Part shown: positions 40,520 to 49,051 of the stretch, in pieces | Layout: each line of letters opens with the position of its first letter | Numbering within the stretch: the first letter of the stretch is position 1 | Source: Stentor coeruleus | Taxonomy: Eukaryota; Ciliophora; Heterotrichea; Heterotrichida; Stentoridae | NCBI GenBank assembly: GCA_001970955.1 | Contig: MPUH01000234.1 | Span: 1-64,000, forward strand | DNA length: 64,000 nt | Direction: 5' to 3' | Position numbers and translations under genes: made by a program | Notes under the pieces: model-generated | Told to the model about the DNA's origin: nothing | Seen by the model: the letters and a program-made list of their open reading frames with translations, nothing else | Database searches by the model: none

Positions 40520-42112
40520 TTATTCTTCGTTACCCATAAACAACGAATGAGCCCTAGTAAGTTTTTTCCTTTCAAAAGCTTGGAGTATAGGATTTTCTAA
40601 CTGTTGAGTTGTTTTAGTTTTATCTTCTCTAAACTCAGCAATGTCTATAAAAAGTTCAAATGTTTTACGTAGAATATCAGCTTCTTGAAATAAATCTCCT
40701 CTTATAAGATGGTAGCTGGCTTCACAGTAATGAGCATTCCAGTTAATTTTTACTTTTGAGCTAGTTTTTGATTCATTTAGGAAAATTTTATCTTCACTAT
40801 CTTTAGTATTAGAAACCTGGTCATCATATTGTTCAATAGCGAAATACGAACTGAAACGTCCAAGGATTGAATTAGGTTGTTTAAACATGTAGCATATGGT
40901 TTGAAAATCTAAGGTCGCTAAAGAATTTGTTTGAGTTTGTATTAGAGAAGTGTGAAATTCATATAAAGTTCGATCGGCTAAATATGTGAAAGTGAATCCT
41001 TGGATTTCAGCGATAGGTTTCATATCTACAAGTCTTAGATCCCATTTTTTTCTTTCAGATGGGACAGTGAGTATATCAATAATTCTTGAAATTGTAGCTT
41101 CAGCATAAATGTTCCCAGTGATTTCAAGGTCTTTGCCTATAAACCTAAATTTAAACATGATGTTTTTTGTTTGGACCATAGGCCTCCAGTCTTGGATTAT
41201 AACAGAAACTGCTCTTGGGAGCTCAGAAACAGACTCAAGGCCCCAGTTTTGAAAAATATTTAAAGCTTCTTCATCATAATTCAACTAAATGTTATTTACA
41301 ATCTCAGTCAGTTCTGTGCTACTCAAGTTCTCTTGTATGTTTTTACACAAATTATAAGCTTGGATTTGGCAATCAGAAAACCTTTTTTTAGTCAGATACT
41401 CATTTAAACGCATACTTTTAAGGAACCTTGGCGGAAAACTCGTCATAATCCTTGAGACAATGACAAAGTCTCTAAAATAATCGCTTGTAGTCATTTTACT
41501 AAGAACATCTAAAGCTTTACTTCCTATAAACTCACAGCCACATAAAGGAACTAAGCATTCAATCAGCTGATTTATATAGTTTTGTTGCAAAGTTCTCTTT
41601 TTTATAAAGAAGTTCCAGTTGAAGTTTTCAATAAGTTTCATTTTGTTATGGTCATCTTTTGAAATTTTTTCAACAAATTCTGTTATTAAAAGTTCGTCTG
41701 GGCTGATTTTATTTTTTAAGTCTTGGTTTTTAGGTGTTGCCACATAGTCTAAGAAACTGAGGATTTTTTCTTGGAGGATTTTATGTGAAATAGCTGATTT
41801 AAGCCATTGTTCTAATAAGGATCTACGTTGAGCTACAAGTGATTGGTCAAGTTTATTAAGTTTTTTTGATGGGAATTTTGGTAAAAGTATGCGTTCTTGA
41901 CGGGTTAAAGGTGTTAACTATATTTATGGTACATTTTCTGATAAATGAAGAAGTTCGCTGTATCGTTTAAAAGATATAATTTCATTAGTTTGGCTTAATT
42001 TTACTCTGATTTCATAAATCTAAGTTAATATCACTGTAAAAGTTCTTGTAAATATAGATGTACCTTGTTTGGAAAAAGCTCTTGGCACATAAATCTCTAA
42101 GCCTCCTTCCAT
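40520..42112 (-). CDS. PX-domain plus START-like lipid-binding protein
   Basis: After splicing three 15-nt introns the protein is 515 residues. The first part is a PX domain: FTIYEIRVKL, SFKRYSELLHL (the R-Y-S-E phosphoinositide pocket), LLPKFPSKK and RRSLLEQWLKS. PX domains bind PI3P and related lipids on endosomes. The middle is helical. The last 250 residues resemble a START/lipid-transfer fold (AEATISRIIDILTVPSERKKWD, then NWNAHYCEASYHLI). The inferred role is a membrane-contact or endosomal lipid-transfer/sensing protein. The N-terminal third is recovered only when the introns are removed; start ATG at 42112. Confidence 0.7.
41285..41299 (-). other. 15-nt spliceosomal intron
   Basis: Coding-strand sequence gtaaataacatttag, at a codon boundary, ending in in-frame TAG. 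Removal joins STELTEI to LNYDEEALNIF. A at position 10. Confidence 0.85.
41918..41932 (-). other. 15-nt spliceosomal intron
   Basis: Coding-strand sequence gtaccataaatatag. It contains both TAA and TAG in frame, and removal joins LHLSEN to LTPLTRQERILLP in the PX domain. A at position 10. Confidence 0.8.
42020..42034 (-). other. 15-nt spliceosomal intron
   Basis: Coding-strand sequence gtgatattaacttag, with a GTGA start. Removal gives FTRTFTIYEIRVKL, the expected second strand of a PX domain. A at position 10. Confidence 0.75.
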
Positions 42113-42207
42113 TATTATTTACATAAAAACTTCCAGTCTTAAAACCCAAAATTTATTCACAACCTAATTTGAAAATTAATCATAAAAGCATAATCCATTA
42201 TAAAACA

Positions 42208-43942
42208 ATGGCTGAAGAGTCTACAAACTTCAAGAGAAAAACTAAGATCATTGCAACTCTTGGAGTCAGTACCACTAGCAAAGAAGTTCTAATTGAACTT
42301 ATTAGAGCTGGTATGGATGTAGCTAGAATCAGCAACAGATTTATCAAAGGGGATAAACAAGAGATTTTATCAAACCTTAAAGAGGCAATAATTGAAACAG
42401 GTATTCAAGTAGGAATAATGCTAGGTTTAAGAGAAAGTGATATTCGTTTTGGGACTTATCAAAATACTCCTTTGCGGCTTAAAAAAAATGATATAATTCG
42501 TGTCAGTACCCATGCTGAAGAAACTGATAAATCATGTACTCTTTGGTGTAACAATAAAGAATTTTCAAACATGGTCACTCCTGGAGATAAGCTTTTGGTT
42601 GACTTTGGGAAAATCATCCTCACTGTGCTTTCGAGTGAGTTTTCAGACTCAGAAAACCAAAGCATGAGTCGAAGTTTTGCTGATATTCATCCTCACTGTG
42701 CTTTCGAGTGAGTTTTCAGACTCAGAAAACCAAAGCATGAGTCGAAGTTTTGCTGATATTCACATTGGGAATATACATACTGATATCGACTCATCAAAGT
42801 CTGGGAATATTATGTATATGCTCAATTCAACTAAAGACTCAAATTTGGGTATTAAAAAACAAAACACTTTCAATGAAGATATTCATCGACCAAAACGTCA
42901 TAGTCCTAAACATCACCACCATGGGGCAAAAATTGTCATTTGCCGTGTTGAAAATGACTGCACAATATCAATGCATAAACCTGTGCATATAACATCAGCT
43001 GATGGTCATGAAGTGCCAACAAGTGACGTCACTGTCTCAGAAGATTTCAAGCTTATCGAATGGGCAAACGAAAACAATGTGGATTTCATAGTATTCAAGC
43101 AAGTTCACAACGAAGAAGATCTGAACTTCCTCATGGACCTCTCATCAGGAAATGCGAAAAAAATCTTAGGCCTTCAAAACAAAACCACAGTTTCTCAATT
43201 CGATAATTTTATATGTGAAACTGATGGAGTAGTTATAGGAAGAGGGACATTAGCATTAGAAACCAGTTTAGCTGATGTGATAAAAATACAAAAAAACACA
43301 ACAAAAAAATGTAATGAATTAGGCAAACCGGTGATAATCTCAACCCAATTATTAGAAAATATGGTCAATCATAATAAACCAACAACACCTGAAGTTACTG
43401 ATATAACAAATGCAGTACTTGATGGTGTTGATGCTCTTTTATTATGTGGAGAAACAGCATATAGTCACGATCCAGTCCGTGCTTTTAAAGTATGTGCGAA
43501 TATCTGCATTGAAGCTGAAAAGTATTTAGATTACCAAGGTGAATGCGAACATATCAAAAATATCCTTGGCTCTAATATCACAATATCAGAAAACACATGT
43601 TATTCAGCTGTGACTACAGTATTATCAAATCATGCTAAAACTATAGTATGTCTTACTGAGTCTGGAAAAACAGCACAGATAATCTCTAGATTTATGCCTC
43701 CTTGTCCTATAGTTGCCCTGACAAATAGCCAAGTGACCGAAAGACAAATGAGGATTATAAGAGGAGTTTATCCATTTTATGTCACTGAAACTCAAGAAAC
43801 TGAACTTATTGATAGAATCCACAACATAGTCCGAAATGAAGGTTTTGCTCATGAAGGGGATAATATTGTTGTAGTTGGCGGATTGATGTTTAATTTCTCA
43901 GTAGGAAGTACATGTTCTTTGAAAATCCTCAAAGTTAAGTAA
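42208..43942 (+). CDS. Pyruvate-kinase-like protein, probably catalytically dead
   Basis: Removing a 73-bp tandem copy (see 42615-42760) gives one frame of 553 residues with clear pyruvate kinase ancestry: TKIIATLG, AGMDVARI, GKPVIISTQLLENM, PTTPEVTDITNAVLDGVDALLLCGETA. But the active site is altered. The N-F-S-H stretch is SNRF. The K-I-E-N segment that holds the catalytic Lys and a Mg-binding Glu reads GLQN. A-R-G-D-L-G, with the second Mg ligand Asp, reads GRGTLA. A His-rich insert (SPKHHHHG) disrupts the B-domain. It is therefore likely a pseudoenzyme with a regulatory or structural role. Start ATG 42208 gives the usual N-terminus; the frame upstream of it has no ATG. Confidence 0.8.
42615..42760. 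repeat. 73-bp exact tandem duplication in a coding region
   Basis: Bases 42615-42687 are repeated exactly at 42688-42760. As 73 is not a multiple of three, the second copy shifts the frame of the pyruvate-kinase-like gene, and skipping one copy restores it. No N separates the copies, but the effect mimics the N-flanked contig overlaps elsewhere in the window. Confidence 0.9.
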
Positions 43943-43980
43943 TTCAGAAGAGTTTTTTGAATTTTACATCTAATTAGAAA

Positions 43981-45503
43981 CTAATAACGAAGTCTTCCTA
44001 GTGCTCCAGGTTTACCAAGGATGTTACTGCCTACTGAACTGAAGGAGTTTATTGGTGGGAGTTTTTTAGATGCAGAGGGATTACCGAGTCCTTGGAAATT
44101 CGCTGAATTGAGTTTAGGCAAATACATGTTAGTAGCTTTTCCTAGATGTGGTTGGTTATCATAACCAGAACTCACACGATCGTTTAAATACCCAGGTTTT
44201 TCTCGACTAGCTAGTCTTAGAGGATTGGCTGAAGGTTTGACTGGGTTGTAGACTGGGGGAAAGAAACTCTCTTCTTTAGGCCTTGGGAGCTCAGGACGGA
44301 CTAAAGGATTGTTTTTGATTATAGGGAGTTCAGGGACTTCTCTAAGTTTAGGTAATACTGGTTCTTTACGTTGTTCTTGAGGTCCTGGTTTTAATGACCA
44401 TTTACCTTTAGAGCTGTTTCCACTTATCCTTGCACCTCCATTTGACCATTTGCTTCCTGTTCTATGCATAGTATCAGGAGAGTTTCTGGGTTCTTCAAAA
44501 GTATTTGCCCCAGTTATTTGGTTAAAATAAGGGTGTTCCAAGCACTCTGCCGCTGTTGGGCGTTTTTGTGGATCCCAAGTTAGCATTTTCAGCATAAGTT
44601 GTATCGCATCATAACNTTTGGTTCTTCAAAAGTATTTGCCCCAGTTATTTGGTTAAAATAAGGGTGTTCCAAGCACTCTGCTGCTGTTGGGCGTTTTTGT
44701 GGATCCCAAGTTAGCATTTTCAGCATAAGTTGTATCGCATCATAACTTGCCCCAGGCATAAGAGTATTAAAATTCGTCTCTTTATATTGAGGAAAACGAT
44801 ATCCCATCTGTGAAGCCAGTTTATAACCTTCAGGCCAAGCATTCATTGTTGGTGTCCCAAGGACCATGCAAAGCTTAAGCATTTGATCATTTTCATTGCT
44901 ACCCGGGGCTAATGGTCTAAGCATATAAAGTTCAGCCATTATACACCCTAAGGCAAATATATCAACTGGAGAGTTATAATTAGTACTTCTCAATAAAATT
45001 TCTGGAGCTCTATACCATCTGGTACTTACATAGTCTGTAAATGGTGGCTTACTTCTTATTTCTCTTGCTAAACCAAAGTCAGTTATTTTACAAACATCAC
45101 GTGAAACCATTAAGTTTTCAGGCTTAAGGTCTCTATGAAAAAAACCATGTTTGTGCATATAAGCCAAACCTTGAAGGACTTGATACGTTATTGACCGGAT
45201 TTGATTTTCTGGTAATGGTTCTGTACGGTCTTTAATCAGGTGATAAACATCTTCATCTAAAAATTCAAAGACCAAATGTAGTTCATCATTTACCCGAAAG
45301 GCTTCTTTAAGTTTGATTATGCTGTTGTGTGACAGTTTTCTTAAAGATTTTATTTCACGAAGAGACAGACACTCATCCCAAGATTTGAATTTCGTCTTCA
45401 TACGTTTGATTGCACATATTTCATTATTAGCAGTGTTGATTGCTTTAAACACTACTCCATATGTCCCATCACCAACATTCTTTAGTATTTTGTATCTCTC
45501 CAT
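43981..45503 (-). CDS. MAK/ICK-type (RCK family) ciliary protein kinase
   Basis: Correcting a 131-nt assembly duplication around N 44616 gives 463 residues. The kinase domain spans residues 1-285: GDGTYGVV loop, [16 protein letters not shown], and the TDY activation motif ([14 protein letters not shown]) diagnostic of the MAK/ICK/MOK group. The C-terminal 180 residues are rich in Pro, Asn and Lys and lack known domains. In algae, ciliates and animals this family controls cilium length and intraflagellar transport. Its ATG is only 10 nt after the stop of the upstream kinase gene. It converges with the pyruvate-kinase-like gene, 38 nt apart. Confidence 0.9.
44489..44746. repeat. Assembly duplication around N 44616
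   Basis: About 127 bases (44489-44615) recur at 44620-44746 with a C/T difference (gccgct versus gctgct). The copies are inside the MAK-like gene. A join of two allelic contigs is likely. Confidence 0.85.
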
Positions 45504-45513
45504 TATTATATTA

Positions 45514-46641
45514 TTAGACTTTTATCTTAATTCGCTGTTTACCTGTATTTGGTCTTATAGGACTTTTACTTAAAAAACTATCATAGAAAGTTTTATAGTG
45601 CCTATAAATTCTAGGGGATTTATCATTGATTTTCGCACTAAAGGTTTTCTTTCGTTCTGGTGGGTTGTCATTTCTAGCAGGGTTTTTAATGGTTTTAGGA
45701 TTTTCTTGAGGTGTAATTATAGATATAAAAAGGCAGGCATATAAAATGCTTCTTAATTTGATTTCTGCATCATAGATTCTCATGCTTTCCAAATAAGTCT
45801 TTGGGATTTCTGTGCAGTTTTTTGTAATCCAAGGGTGTGCAAGAGCTTGACCTGCAGTATATCTTTCAATAGGTGTTGTTTTCATTAGTTTTAAAAATAA
45901 GTTCTGGGCTAAAGGAGGAAAGCTTTTATTGAATACCCAAATAGGGTTTTTTAGTTTATTGAAATAAGACTGCGCTTTTTCACTATGAGTGTATAAAGGA
46001 TGGTTACCTTTACATAAAAGTTTATATAAAATAATCCCACAGCTCCAAATATCTACTTCTTTACTATAAGCTCTATGTGCAGCTTGTTCTGGAGCCATAT
46101 AAAGGACTGTACCACAGCGATCATCAACTTTAAACCCATTTTCAAGCTGGGTTGATAGGCCAAAGTCTGCTATTTTCAATGTAGACAAGTCATGATAATG
46201 AGAAATCAGGATGTTATCTGGTTTTAGATCTCTATGGACAATCCCATGATTATGCAAATACTCTACAGCTTGAAAAATCCCTGTCATAACTTGAACTGCT
46301 TTTCTCTCACTAATTTTTTTCGTTTTAATATATGCCCCAAGAGTCCCTCCTCTAACATATTCCATAACAATAAAAATACGTAAATTCGATTCTTTAACAC
46401 TAAAGAACTTTACAATGTTCGGATGATCTAATTCAGAAAGAACAGATGCTTCTTTACGCATTTCATTTACTATTTCTTCAGTTAATTTCCTCTTTTTGAT
46501 AATTTTCACTGCACATATTTGCCCTGTGTATTTATCTACAGCTTTGACTACCTTACCAAATGATCCTTCACCTAGGTCTTTATAGTATCTGAAAAAGCTA
46601 CTGAATTTGTCGCCATAGTCTCCAGAGTCAAGTTGTTCCAT
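45514..46641 (-). CDS. CAMK-group protein kinase
   Basis: A 375-residue kinase. Motifs: [11 protein letters not shown] near residue 25, [36 protein letters not shown] and [13 protein letters not shown]. The domain ends near residue 280 and the tail is Lys/Pro-rich without EF-hands. Group assignment to CAMK/CDPK-like kinases rests on the APE-region and DIWSCGIIL sequence. The stop TAA at 45514-45516 is followed after 10 nt by the ATG of the MAK-like gene. Confidence 0.88.
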   Translation of the reverse strand: MEQLDSGDYGDKFSSFFRYYKDLGEGSFGKVVKAVDKYTGQICAVKIIKKRKLTEEIVNEMRKEASVLSELDHPNIVKFFSVKESNLRIFIVMEYVRGGTLGAYIKTKKISERKAVQVMTGIFQAVEYLHNHGIVHRDLKPDNILISHYHDLSTLKIADFGLSTQLENGFKVDDRCGTVLYMAPEQAAHRAYSKEVDIWSCGIILYKLLCKGNHPLYTHSEKAQSYFNKLKNPIWVFNKSFPPLAQNLFLKLMKTTPIERYTAGQALAHPWITKNCTEIPKTYLESMRIYDAEIKLRSILYACLFISIITPQENPKTIKNPARNDNPPERKKTFSAKINDKSPRIYRHYKTFYDSFLSKSPIRPNTGKQRIKIKV

Positions 46642-46850
46642 TTTATATTTTTTTGAACATTTTTAGGTTTTTGTATATAAAAAAATGAAACTAACGAGGC
46701 TATGATATGATTTATATAAAAAAGCTTGATGATATTATGATAATGTGTAGAAATCCTTAGTTTTTAAATATTGCAGAAAATATAGAAAAATATTATATAT
46801 TGTATTATAACAAATAAAAAAACAGTTTTTTTCTAATAAATTAATTAACC

Positions 46851-47408
46851 TTACATAATAAGTTTATTATGCTTTTTAATCTGTGTAAAAGCTCGTTTGT
46901 GTTTTTTCTGGTTGCAAGGGACATAATTACTGGGTGCACAGAGTTCTGGGTTTCTAGCAAAGAACTCTGCATATCCTCCTTGCATTAAATAAAGCTCAGG
47001 GTATGTAAGAATTGGGTAATTTTCTAAGTTTTTGTTTCTGTCATAGTTTCTTAACCATTTAAACATTGTTGGTCCTCTCATTTGGGAAAACTCGCAATGG
47101 ACAATTATAGGCACATTTTCCCAATCCTGACCTTCAAGCAAGCTGAGAACTTGCTCTTTAGAAGAAGTATTTTGAGCTGATAAGATATGACCACCTTCGT
47201 ATTCATAATCAAAACGACAATCTAAAATTAGAAACTTATCTACTAGTATATCACCTTTAAGTAATAAAGCTACGGTACTAGGGGAAATTGTATTCATGTC
47301 TAAAGAGTTAGGAATTTTTGGCAGGATTTCAGCTTCACTTTTACCTTGTTTTTTTTGAGAAAAAAATTCTTCGAGTTTACATTGACGCATTGGAGGGTCT
47401 GTTGACAT
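46851..47408 (-). CDS. Cdc25-like dual-specificity phosphatase with N-terminal PIP box
   Basis: A 185-residue protein that is little more than the Cdc25 catalytic domain. LILDCRFDYEYEGGHILSA matches the Cdc25 rhodanese-fold start, HCEFSQMRGP is the HC-x5-R active-site loop (catalytic Cys and Arg present) and LMQGGYAEFFARNPELC the conserved C-terminal signature. It should activate CDKs by removing inhibitory phosphate. Near the N-terminus, QCKLEEFFSQKK is a canonical PCNA-binding PIP box (Q-x-x-L-x-x-F-F). The long regulatory N-terminus of animal and yeast Cdc25 is absent. The ATG at 47408 is preferred over the first in-frame one at 47432, because the upstream eight residues translate an A-rich leader. 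Confidence 0.85.
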   Translation of the reverse strand: MSTDPPMRQCKLEEFFSQKKQGKSEAEILPKIPNSLDMNTISPSTVALLLKGDILVDKFLILDCRFDYEYEGGHILSAQNTSSKEQVLSLLEGQDWENVPIIVHCEFSQMRGPTMFKWLRNYDRNKNLENYPILTYPELYLMQGGYAEFFARNPELCAPSNYVPCNQKKHKRAFTQIKKHNKLIM

Positions 47409-48284
47409 TATATGCTTAAAAAAAAAAATCAATTATTTAAGAAGATTTTAGAGGATTGGCTTAGAAGATGTTGATATGATTTAGAAGAAGGTTTAGGTTT
47501 AGTATTTTAGGATATTAGAAAAAGTAGTTGGGTATTTTGTTGATAAAGAGTTTTTTTTTTGGAAGTTGAATAGGAATTGTATGGAAAAATTGTCGAAAGG
47601 ATTGTAAGTGTTAGAGTTTTAGGATTTGTTTAGAGATAGATTTTTAGATATTTTGTATTGGAGATTGTGCTAATTGCAGGTCAGGGTGGTTTTGGGAAAA
47701 TATGGATAGGGTTATTAAGCTGAATCGGTTTAATGATGGTTTTATATATAAACTATATTTTTTAGCTTTAAATATAAGAATATTATATTTTACATTAAAG
47801 TTTTAAAATTTCTTATAATTCTCAACACTTTCTTTATACTAAGAAAATTGTATTTCCACCCAATATCACAATTTTATACATAAAAAAATCACCATTACTA
47901 TCAATAAACCTTCTCTCAGCATATATTATGACCATTATCTATAATCATAACACCCAAACCTTAAATCATCTAAATCCATCCTATAAACTCTACCTTTACA
48001 ATTTTATCAATTCCTCAACAATTTCCACCATAATCTTACATATTTCATCTGCCAAATCCACCTACCTTCTCTCCTTCACAAATAAAAAGGTGTTTTTAAA
48101 CCTATTCATTTCTCCCATCCATATTGTTTAAATCCNCAAAAATTCCTCAACAATTTCCACCATAATCTTACATATTTCATCTGCTAAATCCACCTACCTT
48201 CTTTCCTTCACAAATAAAAAGGTGTTTTTAAACCTATTCATTTCTCCCATCCATATTGTTTAAATCCACATCACGGGCAAATAA
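47409..48284. promoter_or_regulatory. Divergent intergenic region with flipped GC skew and assembly duplication
   Basis: From about 47450 to 47720 the plus strand is G-rich and C-poor, and from about 47800 to 48280 it is C-rich and G-poor. This mirrors the orientation of the two flanking genes. N 48136 separates near-identical copies (48010-48135 and 48142-48267) with a few C/T differences. The frame at 47928-48131 is not supported. Confidence 0.5.
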
Positions 48285-48902
48285 ATGCTTAAAATCGGGA
48301 GCTTCCTAAGAAGGTTTTACTTCGGTGCTCGAGACCTCGCAATGTGGCAACATGATATGATGGTCAGTATGGTGCCAAACTTTATAAACTGCAGACAACA
48401 CTTAGACTTCTTAAATACAAACGAAGGGCAAATTCCTCCAAAAGTCCTCGGCGACATGATGACCCAAATTGCAGGTTTCGAGTTAGATTTAGATGAATAT
48501 TGGCCTGATATATGCAAACATGTAAAGAAAATCATATTTGATTATGATAGACATGTGATAACTGAACTTTATAGAGTTACTCGGGCTATGGGTCAAGTAG
48601 GTGAAGGGAATCAAGAGTTTTGGGATTTGATTGAAAAGAAGTTTATGAAAGATGGTCTTGTTAGGTATTTGAATGAAGCTGAAGCGGCAAAGCTTTTATG
48701 GGCAATGTGCAAGGTTGGCAGAGGTTCAGATGCTTTATGGAAGAGACTTGAAAATGAGGTTGCAAGACATTATGTGACTATGGAGACTGAAGACTTGAAT
48801 GAAGCGATTTATGCTTTGGAAGTATCAGGAAAAGGAGACCCTAATGTTGTTCTTAAGCTTAAAAGCCGTGTGCAAGCTAATGAACTCGCCCTTTTACCTT
48901 AG
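48285..48902 (+). CDS. Probable mitochondrial helical-repeat protein
   Basis: A 205-residue protein. The N-terminus (MLKIGSFLRRFYFGARD) is basic and amphipathic, fitting a mitochondrial targeting sequence. The rest is all alpha-helical with a pattern like AAKLLWAMCKVGRGSDALWKRL and NEAIYALEVSGKGD. This resembles the helical repeats of FASTK/RAP-type organellar RNA-binding proteins (LA-x-LLWALA-x-L). The family match is loose. The inferred role is mitochondrial RNA or ribosome function. Confidence 0.5.
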   Translation: MLKIGSFLRRFYFGARDLAMWQHDMMVSMVPNFINCRQHLDFLNTNEGQIPPKVLGDMMTQIAGFELDLDEYWPDICKHVKKIIFDYDRHVITELYRVTRAMGQVGEGNQEFWDLIEKKFMKDGLVRYLNEAEAAKLLWAMCKVGRGSDALWKRLENEVARHYVTMETEDLNEAIYALEVSGKGDPNVVLKLKSRVQANELALLP

Positions 48903-49051
48903 ATAATAAAGCTTAAGGATTGACTTGGTTTTATGCGCTTTTGGGAGTAGGATTTTTTTATGTTTCTACTATGAAAAATTACGATTTTTATGGGGTTTTT
49001 TGTAAAATGTTTGAAAAAAAGACTTTTTATTGAGATTATTTAGTAGAATAA

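Noticed and set aside
47928-48131. 67-codon open frame
   Set aside because: It lies in G-poor spacer and is cut by an assembly duplication; no motif was found.
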